From the NCBI GenBank assembly GCA_001599595.1, contig BCHH01000021.1:1-64000 (forward strand): a stretch of DNA of 64,000 bases, given 5' to 3'. Below, piece after piece: positions 20,942-33,295 of this stretch. Position numbers and translations under genes: made by a program. The notes under the pieces were generated by a model, which had not been told where the DNA came from, did not search any database, and saw nothing but the letters and a program-made list of their open reading frames with translations. Position 1 is the stretch's first letter, and each line of letters begins with the position of its first letter. This DNA comes from Beverwykella pulmonaria. Taxonomy: Eukaryota > Ascomycota > Dothideomycetes > Pleosporales > Melanommataceae.

Positions 20942-23180
20942 ATGTCCTCCTCTCCCCCCGAAGCCCTCACTTCCGCGCAGGCCCACGCACTCTTCGACAT
21001 CCTCATCCACCACCAGCTGTACGCTGAAATTGAAGCCTTCAAATACCCCTCGGCCATCGAGCGCTATGGATACCCGTTCCGCAAGGAGGATGGCGTGCAG
21101 ACGACGGCGCCGCTGCTACAAAACATGCTGAACAAGTTCGTTCTGCGGCTTCCGGGCCTGAAGAGCGTGGGAATCCAGTTCTGGCAGGAGAAAGTGCGGA
21201 TACTGATGGCCAAGATGGCAGAGGCCGAGTTGAGCGAGAGCTACGACAAGGGCGCTATTGGGGCACGTAGGGCGCTGGCCACGGCTATAAGTAGTTTGCT
21301 GGAGTACGTAGCGCGGGGCATGCTGGGGGGATACCCCGTCGCGGAGAAGAAAGTTGAGAAAGACAAGGAGTACGATACGAGTAAGCCCGAGGACGTTCTG
21401 CAGGCATGGGACGACGGCATGCGCGAGCTAATCCATGGCGATCTCCTCGACGAGCTGTTTGAGCAGACCGCTGCGACGGGGAAGCTGGAAGACCACTCAA
21501 GTCTGGTTCAGGGGGCACACGAGTTCCTGTTGCTAAAGTGAGTCTGTTACGGTCGCCCTGAGATGTATATCTGACCGGGACAGTCTTGCGTCCTTCTGCC
21601 ACCACTTCTTCATCATGTCCCCGGATGGCCAATACCTCCTCCGCCTACTTGAGAACGTGCACCGCCTGATACCATATTACGTTGTCAAGCAAACCCTGCG
21701 GGTGGGTAATGCTGCCACCATGATAAACGGTATGGTGAGGCTGGTCCTTGCGAAGCTCTCTGTCACGGCCGTCACGAACTGGATTGGGCTCACAAACAAT
21801 ACAAACGACGGCATGAACCTCATGCAACAAATCATATCCACAGTAATGGCCTGGGACACTGCCGAGTTCCAGCGCAAGGCCCAAAAGCTCGAGTCTAACC
21901 GAGATGCGCCCAGTAAAGCTGTCTTTAAAGCGATAAAATCGTTTGTGTACGCGTCTCGAGATGTGCACGATGCAGCAAGGAATATTTCCATCGCAGAATC
22001 GAAGTCTATCATCGCCGTGATCCTCGAAACCGCCGAGGATCCCATTGACACCGAGTCTTTGAAGGAGCACGAACATGACATCGCTATGGAATATTACTCG
22101 ATTTTTCTCTCCATGCGCGACAGGGAAGAACTCACGAAGATCCTGTGTAAATCAAATCCAGATCTCCTTACTCCCGCTATTCGGGAGGTTGTCGCTGCAT
22201 TTGATCCCGTAATTCGGGGCGTGCATAATGCAGTCGACCTTTCCGGCACCGTCACAGATGCCGAGAGCTTTATAGCGGACCTGATTAAAGTCTCAAAGCC
22301 TAAGAAGGGCGATGGGAGTCATGCGGGATCACGCAGTAACAGTCGTGCTAGCTCTCCGGTTCCTCCTGGGCCTGCGAGCATCACCGATAACGTGACAGCC
22401 TCCAGCGTGCCCACTGTTGAAGACTACGTCCGACTCCTGCGAAAGCACATACCTTCAGCTCACAAGTTCTTACATCAGGTCGCCAAGAACGCGCCTGATC
22501 TCGCAAATCAATACCGTGATTACGCGAAATCCGTTCTGTTGGAGTTCAGAGGAGACCAAAGCCCAATATCAAACCCCTCGGAAGAATCCAAGAGTGAACA
22601 GGGAGCAGGAAGCATGACTGCGCCCCTCCAATCCCTCTTCTCCATCCTCTCCCCCTCGAAACAAGAAGAACTAAAAGCGCTCCTCGACCACCACGAAGCA
22701 CACCTCAAACAGCTAAAACTAACCTCACAATCCCGACTCAAAGCCATCATGCATTCTTCCCGTCCCTCTTCAAGTCACACCGCCCCTTCACCAACGCCAT
22801 CAAAACCGCATGCCCATCCCCGCGGTACAACCCACGGCCCGGGTATGTACCTCTCCCGCTGGCACGCCCTTCTGGACAGCACCCTCATCACCCCTGCGAC
22901 CATGCACGGTCCCGTGCGCCACGGCTGGGAAGTCAAAGGCGAGCTTGACGGCAAGGGGCTCAAGACGGATACCATACTCAACAATGTGAGACACAAGAGG
23001 ATTAGCAGTAAGGACAGGAGTCAAGGGATCAACATTGCGGATGGGACAGGGGATTCGGTGGAGAGGCGGGAGAGGAAGAGAGATGCACGCGAGGAGGATA
23101 GAACGATTGCTGTGTGGAAGGAGATGGAGAGGGGATGGGTGGGGGTTACGAGGGGTTTGGAGGTCATGGGACCGGAGTAG
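20942..23180 (+). CDS. PX-associated DUF3818-domain protein
   Basis: The model is join(20942..21537, 21584..23180), giving 730 residues. The 46-bp intron has donor GTGAGT and acceptor GGGACAG, and splicing joins HEFLLL to NLASFCHHFFIMSPDG in frame. Residues 1-130 resemble the PX-associated PXB domain (AQAHALFDILIHHQLYAEIE, FKYPSAIERYG). About 205-540 resemble DUF3818 (GQYLLRLLENVHRLIPY, AATMINGMVRLVLAKLSV). A Ser/Pro-rich linker and a charged C-terminus follow. In fungi these domains often flank a phosphoinositide-binding PX domain in endosomal trafficking proteins. I see no PX motif here, so this is a short PX-less form. The start MSSSPPEALT is the first ATG in the frame. The gene borders the retrotransposon island but has normal codon use. 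Confidence 0.85.
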
Positions 23181-24214
23181 GGCAGTGCATTGGGATGGGT
23201 GGTGGGTTTGGGGTCTAGGCCGACGGTGGGTGTTCGCACTGGGATTGGGATTGGAGCTGGGACTCTGACTGGCATAGAAGAAACGAAGGAAGGCTATGAT
23301 TAAATGCATAACATGTCTTGTTGATGCCCCGCATTACTAACATTCTCTCGGTGCGCTTCACATATACAACTCATCAGCATATAAAGGGGGAAACCCTCCT
23401 AGCCTGTGAATCCACAAGTTCTCTAAAACCACGCTCAATAAAAGCGAACCTGGGTGAAAACTTGAGTCCCTGACAAACCTACCATTATCTCCATGTTTCA
23501 GACGCCAATATGTCCTTAAACCCCATGCATAACAAAGGCATGACCAAATGGCGATCGCTTTCTAATCACTGCTTAACTAACCAACCCCTCTTCATAACGT
23601 AAGTACACAACGCTCATGTCATCAGTGAGACCCAACACGTTCGCTCGGCACGAACAAATTCCCGTTTCCGAGCGCCACCGTATAATGAGCTCGCCGTTCG
23701 GACATCTCACGAGCAAGGGGATTCGGACAGCGTGCGTGCCGAACCAACCGCGCCGCGCCTTCGACGTCGACTTAGTGTTTTCTAGACAGCGTCGACGTCC
23801 CCGTGATGCGCGTGAGGAACGTGATGTAGATTCTGCTGCTAGTGCGTAGGAGGCTGCACGTGGGCAACGGAAAATGAAACTGTATGCATGTGTGTTTGAG
23901 GTTCGGGATCTGCGGGAGAGTACCGTGTGGTGGACTGGTCGCTCAATTTTGCTCGAAAGGCGCAGAGCCACGAGTGCGTATAGCGCACCACTTTCCGAAG
24001 AGATACACACGAACGCACATTAGAAGGCTTATTGAAGGGTTATAAATGGATGAAAGTTAATATATGACAGCTATTTCTGGTATCTCATGTCGTTTATACT
24101 GCGTGTTTGGCTGCGTATTAATGGTATCTCGCAAATCCCAAATCCCAAATGCTAAACTCCCACACCAGCACCTCCATGCAGGCTGGGGTCAAATTCGAAA
24201 GCCCCTGCCCTCAT
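23181..24214. other. Intergenic region, no gene recognised
   Basis: Downstream of the DUF3818 gene and convergent with the gene on the minus strand. Overlapping open frames at about 23,573-24,010 on both strands lack recognisable motifs and look like chance frames in GC-rich DNA. Confidence 0.4.
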
Positions 24215-26197
24215 TTAAGACAAAATCATCTCCTCCCCTCTCTCAAATCCAAACCCCAAACCCAAGGCTTCACTATCAACATTCTCCACACTAATTGTCC
24301 ACGCCACAGCCACCAACCGCACCACCAGTGCAATACTTTCCACATCCAGCGGCAAGTCCATTTTCAGTATCTGTTCGACTTGCCTCCCCACATTCTGTGT
24401 TGGGAATGTTGCACTATTGCGGGGGGAACTGAAACTGTCACTAGTCGGCGTAGGGGGCGTGGTCTGTTGCTGGAGAAGGGGCGACGTGACGACGGCAGGG
24501 GTAGCAGTGAAGGACGAAGAGCTCGAGCGCTTGGAACGGCGAGTTCGCATTGAAATGGTGGAATTCTGTTTGTTGACAGCCATGCCAATCTCAATCCCAG
24601 AGCCACGCTCCGCATCCCTACTTCTGTATGCAGTGATAGCGTCGTCATAGCTGCACTCCATTTCCTTCCTCGTTGCTTCTTTGACTGCAGCCAGAACGTC
24701 TTGGGGTTTCATCCCCGGGACTAAGCACATCAATCTCTCAATCAAAGTAATGTACCGTTGTACCCTTGCTGCCTTGTCCGCCACCGAGTCCTCTTGAGCA
24801 GTTCCTGTAGCGAGTCTGCCCAACCTCTCACGCTCTCGAAATAGGAGTCCTGCGTTGCCGGCTTCGAAGAGCGGGCCGAAAAGATGTGGAGATGGATATT
24901 GTCGATGTACTTTCTCGACGAGCGCATCGAGGCGTTGCAGGAGCCGCCCAACTGGAAGGCCGGAGGAAGACACAAAGTGAATTGTCTGGATAAGAGGGGT
25001 AGATGCGAGCGGTACAAGACCGCCTGTGAAGGGAAGGTTTGCGATAGCATGGATGAGGGTGGTTGGTGGCTGTGCTGGTGTTAATGTTGGTAATGGAGTG
25101 AGAGTGTGCAACGCTGGGGTTCGAGACGACGGGAGCGAAGCCAAAAATGTGGATGCTGAAGTCGGAAGATCGATTTTCTCAAGACCGAAACTTGCTCCAC
25201 CTTTGATCGCTTCGACAGTGTTGGCGGTGATGAGGATGGAGGATATGGCCTTTTTATTGTAAGAGTATGGAAGTGAGCCAGTTGCGAGATGTTTTGCGAA
25301 CATTGTTGAGTAGCCAGTGCCTCGAGCAGGAAGATGCGACACACTTCGCTTGTGCTGCTTGAGAGCGATATGATATTTCCCATCCTCCATCCTTGATCCA
25401 GATACTGTAATTCCGAAAGCGCCCTTTCCACTGGAGAAGGTCTGCTCTATAGTAGCTTGAGACTGTGCGGGTGAGCATCCCAGCATTAAAGCCAGAGCCG
25501 CAAGCTCTGCAGGTGTGATAGTGATGCTAGTACTGCCCTCGAAGTACTGTGCGTGATGAAGTTCGTGTACCCATGAGAGGTTGGTCTGCATCCCTATTGT
25601 CTCCTCCGGCAACGCGCCCAACATGTGAACAAGCACAGAGGCCGTTCTCCTCGATCTTGTCCTCCCCAGGCCCCTTTCTATGATATCGAGGGAGCTACGC
25701 GGCGCCCTAGGTTGAAAATCATATCGCCCCTCCTTCGCCACCCTGGGAGACTGCCCCCTCCCCAGGGGCAGGGTTGTGGTCGAAAATAACTTGGAAATTG
25801 GAGATGGGTATGCAGATCGTTCAGTCATCGGGCGTCTCCTTAATTCGTGTCCAAACGCATCGTACAGCATCTCCAGCGTGAGGTCACGGGGATGTCCATG
25901 CATATCATTGAATAGCGCCGATGAGTATATGCCCTCATCCCCGGCTTTGATGATGCCCGATAATGTAGGTACCAAATATCCTCTGTCGCGTTTAGGGGTG
26001 AATATTCGGGCCCGAAGATGATCTAGGGAGAGGATGGATTGAGATTGTTGCTCGGTTGTAGTCTTCTTGTCGATAGAGAGCGAGTCATTGTTCTTGGTAG
26101 ACTTGTGGATCCAGAGGAATCGTGTGACGAGGACCATGATGGAGATGAAGCTGAAGCCGAGTACAAAATTCACATCGATGATAGCTTCCTTTTGCAT
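24215..26197 (-). CDS. Fungal protein of unknown function, single N-terminal membrane anchor
   Basis: One uninterrupted frame of 660 codons starting at the ATG at 26,197. Residues 10-29 (VNFVLGFSFISIMVLVTRFL) form one hydrophobic segment followed by basic residues, consistent with a signal anchor. The middle (about 200-480) is well-folded in composition and contains ELHHAQYFEGSTSITITPAE, ALALMLGCSPAQS and a glycine-containing GKGAFGITVSGS stretch. About 560-615 is a low-complexity Ser/Thr/Pro region (RRSKRSSSSS, QQQTTPPTPT), and a hydrophobic helix lies near the end (VESIALVVRLVAVAW). I do not recognise the family. The length and lack of stops argue for a real gene. It converges with the DUF3818 gene. 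Confidence 0.75.
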   Translation of the reverse strand: MQKEAIIDVNFVLGFSFISIMVLVTRFLWIHKSTKNNDSLSIDKKTTTEQQSQSILSLDHLRARIFTPKRDRGYLVPTLSGIIKAGDEGIYSSALFNDMHGHPRDLTLEMLYDAFGHELRRRPMTERSAYPSPISKLFSTTTLPLGRGQSPRVAKEGRYDFQPRAPRSSLDIIERGLGRTRSRRTASVLVHMLGALPEETIGMQTNLSWVHELHHAQYFEGSTSITITPAELAALALMLGCSPAQSQATIEQTFSSGKGAFGITVSGSRMEDGKYHIALKQHKRSVSHLPARGTGYSTMFAKHLATGSLPYSYNKKAISSILITANTVEAIKGGASFGLEKIDLPTSASTFLASLPSSRTPALHTLTPLPTLTPAQPPTTLIHAIANLPFTGGLVPLASTPLIQTIHFVSSSGLPVGRLLQRLDALVEKVHRQYPSPHLFGPLFEAGNAGLLFRERERLGRLATGTAQEDSVADKAARVQRYITLIERLMCLVPGMKPQDVLAAVKEATRKEMECSYDDAITAYRSRDAERGSGIEIGMAVNKQNSTISMRTRRSKRSSSSSFTATPAVVTSPLLQQQTTPPTPTSDSFSSPRNSATFPTQNVGRQVEQILKMDLPLDVESIALVVRLVAVAWTISVENVDSEALGLGFGFERGEEMILS

Positions 26198-27509
26198 GGC
26201 GGGCGGCGATCATGAGGCTTAAATAATAATTGTTAATGCCCTGTGTGAGACTTGCTGACCCCACGTGAAGGACAGAGTTTGCCCAATCGGAAGGCGAGGA
26301 AGTCGCAGAGAAATGCTTGCACCCACCAAACCCCAGGAATGGCCGAATTGCCTGTTGGTCGAACCCTAGAAAATACGGTCCGACCTCTATCAAGATCCTT
26401 AGAGACACGCAGTGAAAAGAAATAATAGAAAAAGTCCAGAAATACTGGAACGACCCCCTGATAGATACACCATGACGTAGTAGGGCTAAGTCCAACCTTC
26501 AGCCTTCATATTAAAACTCCTGAGCTGTCTGGCTCGTCGCAGTGTAAAGTCTGCGTTGTTTGTTCAGAGGTGGCAATGCAGCAAAACACCAAACATGGCC
26601 CAGCCCTTGATCTAGGGATCTACTCGGCGAACTCAGCTAGAATGGCGCCAATTATCTGATGCACCCTCCACGGCCGTTTTCCAATGATCGAACAATAACT
26701 CCTGCGGTTGACGGACATAAACGGAGGGTTAGACCTGGCGTGTGCACTAACTGCTGGGTCCGTTCGCAAGGAAGCCGGGACGCAGAGCTCCACGCGCACC
26801 ATTTCCATGGTTGCCTTGATGACGACATCATCCGACTAATCGGATTTTTAAGTTGGGAAAATAAGTAGAAGTGATTAGTTCGAATTTCAGGTCGATTTCG
26901 AAGCTTGTAAGACAGCAAGAGCGGACCAAAAATGCACGAGGGGCAAGTAAGCGATGCAGACTAGCCCTCGGCAACCTAGTTACGCATTTGACCGCAGCCA
27001 CCAAATCGGCCTTACAAATGTGTCTCCGCTAAGTCAGAGTCACAGTTGCCCTTTTCGGTAGTTTGAGGTTCTGGATTTCAAAAAAGGTATCGTGTGCGGA
27101 CTTCCGAGTGCCCGTATACCGAGCTCCTCCTGACAGATTGGTGTCTAGTGGGGGAAACAAAGGGTGCAGGTCACAGAAGGAATTTTAGCCCGAACGGCAC
27201 AAAAATTTGCCGAGACTTCCGAATATGGGTGTCCTCTGTCGCCGCTCGGAAGTCCGGTCGTTCGAATAGAGTTGCCTGCAGGTATGCGCCAAGCTTCGTG
27301 CAACTATGATACAACGGTGTGGGTGTTCTGAGTCGCTGGTGCTCTAGGTAAGACTTTGGGTCCAAGGGGAGCGTCTAGTGCATGTTTGTGAGTATAGCAC
27401 GGAGGCGCTACATCATGCGTTCTGGGAAACGCCGCGCATTTGTCGCACAAGGGCTGAAATGCCCGGTATCCCCGAGAACGCCGTCGCCTATCAGGGACTT
27501 GGTCATCGC
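26198..27509. other. Intergenic region, no gene recognised
   Basis: About 1.3 kb between the unknown membrane protein gene (5' side) and the end of the transcription-factor gene. Only short frames below 140 codons without motifs occur. Confidence 0.4.
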
Positions 27510-29641
27510 CTAGCTTCCGACTCTGCTCAAAACACGACCCAAACTGCCGCTGCCTGTCAGCTCCTGGATCTTTAACAGCTTCTTTTGGGCCATGATGATC
27601 GGTATCGGGTGCTGGAAAATGAGCAGCAGAAGTGGCCTGGTTGCGTACATAATCATGCACCGTCGTATCCAAATAGCGCGAGCTTGACTCTTCGATCTAG
27701 GCTTATGGGACATTTCCACCGTCTCTGGTGTTCGAGCTGCTGCCGCTCCAATGCTTGTTACCCAGTAGAGAACGCCCGACAGGTCGCCCCAAATGCTCGT
27801 CATATCTGACTTTTCTAGAGCACTGTATAATGACTCTGTTAGCTGGTCTGAAAGAAGATGGTCTCCGACAAGGGAGTTAGGCATGGCCATGGCGTCGGAG
27901 AGAATGGGATTGCGGCTTGGATCGGCAGAGACGGAAAATGAAGACCCCAAAAGGATAGCGCCCGCGTAAATGATGGCAGCGATGCGGCAGGACTCATAAA
28001 CCCAATCGTTCGTGGTGGAAAGACCTGGTACACATGCGGACGGCAGAGCTGCAAGTTGTGCTCGTATACGAGCGATCTTCGAATCGTAGTTCCGCATGGT
28101 TGGCCCCAACCCCGAGATACCCTCTTCCACCTCCAGATCCTCAACAGTGTCGAGGCCCGCATGATGAGCGATGAACAAATCCGTGAGATCTCGCATGTCA
28201 CTTAATAGATTGTAGGTGTACTCCGAGCATCGAGGATCGCGGAGGATGGTGTTAAATTCGGTTCGGGGGCAAAAGAGCGGAGACTCGGGGAGAGCTGCAG
28301 ACTCTTCGATGGGTGCATACTTCATCGGTTCCCATTTGTTGAAGAGAGGTACTGGCGTCGCTTCACAGAAAAGGTTGCAATGGTAAATCATCCTATGTGC
28401 CGTTAGCGTACTATTGATAAAGTATAGAGTGGGCCTTACGCTGCGGATACTTCTGCCGTGACCTGGCTTTGTAGACGGTCCATGCCACCCCTATAAGAGA
28501 TGAGCCTAGCGATGCCACTTTGATGGATGCGCAATGTCTTCTCATTGCAATTCCACATCTCACCAGAGAGAAGGTGAAGGATAGCTATGAGGGTTAGGTC
28601 TTCATACTGTTGGACGGGGTCGTTAAGCCTCTCGTTGATCCAGCCTATGGTTTCGCCTTTGACAAGAATAGTGCGTTTGCTGTCCCCAGAGAAGCCTGCA
28701 TGCATATCGAGCCAAGTCGACGCTGTGAGGGTGGCACTAAGAAGCATGTGGGGATGGGAGAGTAAGACGGGAAGCCACCTAACCATGGTGGTTTGCGTCA
28801 CGAAGGCGCGATTACCTAGGAGGGGCAAATGAGCCATGTAACCCAGCCGGGTGTTTTGTGTGTCAAGAACTCACATTTTCGGACAAGAAAGACCGAGTCC
28901 AACTCTGGCGAGGCAAATTGGGGCATTACCACAAATGGATCAACGCCATCTCCGATGTGAGTGACGGTCGCAAATTTGGCAATTAGCAGGCGTAGTTGCA
29001 ACTCTTCATGCTCGTCGTTATCCTCGAAATCCAGCACGCTTCGAGCAGCTGAGTTGAGCGGGACGAGAGACCGTAGTCGCTGATATCGCGAGGGTCGGGC
29101 TGTCGCAAGGGAGGAGGCGTGGTACCACGATGGTTCTCCAAAACCCTCGTCTTGGTGTATGCCCATGGTGGCAAAGGGCTGGTCGTACAGGTGCTGCTGC
29201 AGCTCCTGGTCCCGCTGCATCTCCAGGGCTTGTGCCATGAGAGTACCTTGGCCACCTTGATACGAGTATGGGCCCATCTTGGGCGCAATGGGCGTGATCC
29301 TCTCGGCCGCACGAAAGGCTACCTCGATGGGAGGCGCCGCAGCTGGCTCCTTCCCTTTCCCCTTCTGCTTTTGTTCCCCCGAATTGTACCTGAACTGGAT
29401 CATGGCCTGCGATCGCACTTTCCGTTTCGCAGTCTCGTCCTTGAACTGGGAGGGATCGGTCGCAGTGAGGAACTGGAGCTGGGGTGGCCCATCGCGCTTG
29501 CGTGGACGTCGGCGGACTCGAGGTTTGGGCTTGGGGTTCGAGGAGGAAGCTGGCAAGCCTGCTCAATGCCAATGCTCGCCAACGAGGAACATGTCAGGAG
29601 GTGAACGTACCTTCGTCCGGTTGCTGTGGCAGTGGAGCCAT
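27510..29641 (-). CDS. Fungal-specific regulator with Fungal_trans_2 (PF11951) domain
   Basis: The model is complement(join(27510..28392, 28440..28815, 28875..29558, 29611..29641)), 657 residues. The introns are 47, 59 and 52 bp with donors GTAAGG, GTGAGT and GTACGT and AG acceptors. All junctions keep the frame (DE/GLPASS, RK/CNRAF, SA/AMIYHC). The N-terminus is basic and Pro-rich (PKPKPRVRRRPRKRDGPP). It is followed by the TDPSQFKDETAKRKVRSQAM motif seen at the start of many PF11951 proteins that lack a Zn2Cys6 cluster. The helical region from about 220 to 640 (RWLPVLLSHPHMLLSATLTA, LLSGEMWNCNEKTLRIHQ, MIMYATRPLLLL) fits the fungal regulator middle-homology fold. No DNA-binding domain is visible, so direct DNA binding is unproven. 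Such proteins are often labelled tachykinin-family in databases. Confidence 0.8.
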
Positions 29642-31882
29642 GCTGGCTCAATGGGCCGCTTCTACAGAGGGGCGTGAGGCGTGAGGGCACGATGTGAAGC
29701 AAAGCGGCTTGTATAGGGATGCCGGCTACTCGTGGTGTTGAGTGCGCATGTTGCAGCGCGTCGGGCCATAGTCGTCTCGACGCCGGGGCTGGGAATTGCG
29801 GGGGGGAGCCCCGACTCCTCTGCACGTACCCGCGCCGAGCTGTGAACAGCAACCGATCGATCTCGAGATTCCGATCCCGTCCTACGCGCAACACTGCTAG
29901 GCCTTTGGAGCACTCGTTCCCGCTGGCAGGCCTGTGCTATGAACAGGCTCGGGTCCTGCGAAAGCGTGAGAACGGTCGTGGTTACACCACGAGACCGTTG
30001 GGATCAGCGCTCTAGAACGGTAAGGCTGCATTGCCGTCGGCATCCTTCCCAAGCCTTCGACAAGTGGGCCTGCGGCGTAGTGTTCGGGTATACATTCCTT
30101 CACCGACAACATCCCCTTCGACACCCGTTCCATATCTTCATATTGTGCAACATAAATGCTATTGACATTCCATCAAGATTTTGTCTTACATACATGCACA
30201 GGATCAAATATCTCAAAATCGCTGCCAGCACCACTACTCTAGTCACATCGATCCTGTGCTGATGGATCATCGTGATAGTATAACATAAGTTTTTGACTCC
30301 GCCATGGCACTAGTTCCAGCTAACTATCGACCTTATGCACTACTCAGATGCCACCCACCAAACACCGCCCGATAATCTCTAGAGCAACACTACTGAATCC
30401 TTAAAATCACTAGGCAACGCTCGGAGCATTATATAATCTCGTTACTGGTAGATGTAGAGTCGCCCCGGCTTCGAAGTCCTCCTTCTTCCCACGACTAGGC
30501 TGTATCCGCGGCGCCGCGCCGATGGATTCTTCTATTCGTACCTCATCGAGTTGCCAGCTAGGTTTGAGCAGTTTCGGCCTCCGACAGAGTTGCTACGAGA
30601 AGACTGGATGGTCTCGACGTTCTCAAAATCATAAAGGTGACGTCTACGCAAGTCAACCGTGCTCCATGGCAAATTTACTTTCTCACTCACCTTTACACCG
30701 CAAATCCTCGTTAATCAGTGCCCAATAATCGAAATCAATTAAGCTTGGTTCGCTCCACAGGTAGTATATCAGCGAATTGACGCGGGGGGGCTCCATATCC
30801 GGCCGCAGCTTGTCAGTGAGAGGGGGAAGCGAGAATATGCTGGAGTCGATTAAGGGCTGTAGCCTTGCATTGCTCATCTTAATTTGTGAGGTAAGCCAGT
30901 ACCGGGGAATAGCAATGAATGCTGTCCGCAACCACGTAGTATTAGAAAGATGGGGTTTTGCGTTGATTCCTATCGCATGACGCAGCTACGACTATAATTC
31001 ATTCGTTTATGATAATAGTAATATGCACTCGCTAATCTTGTAATTCAAGGCTAGCCTTTTCGCAGCACGCTCTCACGCCAGAATCCTCCAGCGCACTCTT
31101 CCACATAGCAAACTTCTGCAGAGCTCGAAATGAGGCAATGATACAATTTCGCCCCACAAACTATCCTCACGATCACCTATCTCGCATTACCGGAATGCTG
31201 GCAGACTCTTCTCCGACCTAAACAACTCTTGTCCTTCACCATGCTCACTGGCCATCAGCGCGCCAAATCTATTGCCGCTATAGTCAATACGACCGCCTCG
31301 CTGTCCCATTGTGCTCACTCTCAAGCACAGTTGGCGTCTCAATGATCAAATGAATTCGGATCCCCTTTCTCCCTCCCTGCATCCCTCCCTATTCACAGTT
31401 GTGTTCTCATTTGCAGTTGTAGTTACATCTCTGTTTGGGAATTCTCTCACAACGGCAACCTTCGAGGACCTACCAATTTGAGAGCACAAAGTTGTGAATT
31501 TCAAATCAGAAGAGAGGAAAGCACCTAACCTTTTAGATGATATCTGAAAAGCGAAAATGACTTTGTTACCTGAAAAACATTGTCAGTCCTTGCGTGAGTT
31601 GTGTAACTGTTTGCTGAAAGTAACGAAGCTGCAATCGGTGTTGAATACCCCGCACACGTATATTGCCCACTCATATCTTCTCAACGCGATGCTATGTTAA
31701 TAGAACGTTTCCGCAGGATTATTCCATAAAAGGTACCGTAAGAGGCACGGGTGCTGGTATGATGATCTATAGCCGAGCTTCATCTGCGCCATCCATAGCG
31801 CGAGTTTCTACGAACTTATTGACGTCAGAAGCCATTTTCAGATCCTGGAACTAGGTACATTCCTAGTTCTTTTCTCCGCCAC
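29642..31882. other. Long intergenic region, no gene recognised
   Basis: About 2.2 kb, partly the divergent upstream region of the regulator gene. Frames at 29,719-30,262 and 30,522-30,980 are short, overlap on both strands and show no motif. Confidence 0.4.
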
Positions 31883-32690
31883 TTAACCGAGTGGAATCGT
31901 CCACAACGGCACAACCTCAAGATCAATAGCAATACTGGATGCTACAATATCCGCCACGCTACTACCCCACCCAGCCTTGGGGTCCGGCAGCGTACCTTGC
32001 ATTCATTAGCATCTCAATCTCCCTATTTTCAGAGGTGGGAACTTACCATTCCATCGATAGATGTAGAACTTGCTGCCAGTGCTGAAAGAAGCGATCCACC
32101 TCATCCCATCCACCCATCCAAAATTTCTCAGAACTGCCCTCTCATTCTCCTCATCCCATACAAACCGCCAACTCCTCCAGTCCACAACTGTCGTCCCTGC
32201 AGGCCAATAATGTGTAATTCCAGGCCCAGTATCAGTGTTCATCACCAGCAACGGCGTGCCGGAGGCTGTTGGTGGCTTTGAACCATATATGAGGATGAGC
32301 TCGGTGCTATTACTGTCGGAATGGAATTGTTGTTCGTAGAGCTCGGTATGGTTTTCATAAGTGGAGCTGGAGGCCCACGGGTCGCCCGATGGGTAGATAG
32401 TGTAGGCTTCTTGCGGTTTTCTATTTGAGTCGATGTAAACACCGGAGGTATGTCCGTTGTATGTGTCTGGAACTAAAGTGCGGCCGTCGATTCTTGCGTC
32501 GTCGCTGACAAAATAAGTTCATTGGACGAAGGATGGGAGTGTTTGAGGTTACTTACGATATAACGCGGAGGGCGTATGGTGCCTTCCAATACGATGTGTC
32601 TGGGGGGGCGACTATCGAGGTAGCAAGTCCAGTCCAAGTTAGTAGGAGGTAGACAGTTGCAGTGGTCCTCGCCGGGAGATTGTGGAACAT
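31883..32690 (-). CDS. Small secreted protein, cysteine-free
   Basis: The model is complement(join(31883..31995, 32047..32504, 32557..32690)), 234 residues. The introns are 51 and 52 bp, both with GTAAGT donors and AG acceptors, and both junctions keep the frame (RVIS/DDAR, RWNG/TLPD). Residues 1 to about 26 look like a signal peptide (hydrophobic VYLLLTWTGLA after a short basic start). The mature part has no cysteine, several N-glycosylation sequons (NHT, NST) and is rich in Trp, Tyr, Ser and Gly. I do not recognise the family. The gene lies 0.6 kb from a nested LTR cluster. Size, secretion and location fit an effector-like or wall-associated protein, but this is inference. Confidence 0.75.
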
Positions 32691-33295
32691 GTTGACCAGA
32701 ATAAAAAAGGGTTGAAAGTCACATTTACTAGAAATCGGGGCTATTAGGAAATATATATCGTGGGCGCGATGCTTCTCCGTAAGTATACAAGGTAGCTTTG
32801 AAAATAGGCGGAGATAGATGACTTGCCTACCCGATGTGGTATTCAATTTACATAAATTGCGTTTCCTCAACTACATCGTATTCTAGCATGAAGGATCAAG
32901 CGCAATGAGTTTCTCGTTTTCCCGTAAATTATATTGCCAATAAGAAGGATGCTATAATACAGGCCTCTGCTATTACATCATTTACACGCTGAAATTACTG
33001 ATACAGCATGTCAGGTTGCGAACACGCATGCCTCGAGCGGACAAAACTGAATAGACAGCGATGCGGGCCTGCATAAAGAAATACCAGTTTATATTTTAGA
33101 GATAGGCTGCATCAAGTGTATACGCTCGAGTGAGCCTCGAATGTGCCGAAACTAGCAGACGCTAAAAATTATTTTGGACTAGCTCAACAGTTCTGAATTA
33201 ACCTTAGCCATGCACAGCCTCCTTAGTGACCTGCCTCGCCGTTTAGCTGTATCCTCTTCTGCTCGGAGTATTTTCAACACAATTAGGACGTACTG
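32691..33295. other. Upstream region of the secreted-protein gene
   Basis: AT-rich, with no recognised gene. It is bounded on the right by a family-C LTR. Confidence 0.4.

Noticed and set aside
23573..24010. 145-codon minus-strand frame with an overlapping plus frame
   Set aside because: No recognisable motif, Ser/Arg-rich composition typical of antisense chance frames, no splice support.
28983..29604. Several long frames opposite the regulator gene
   Set aside because: Shadows of the GC-rich exon 2 of the Fungal_trans_2 gene.
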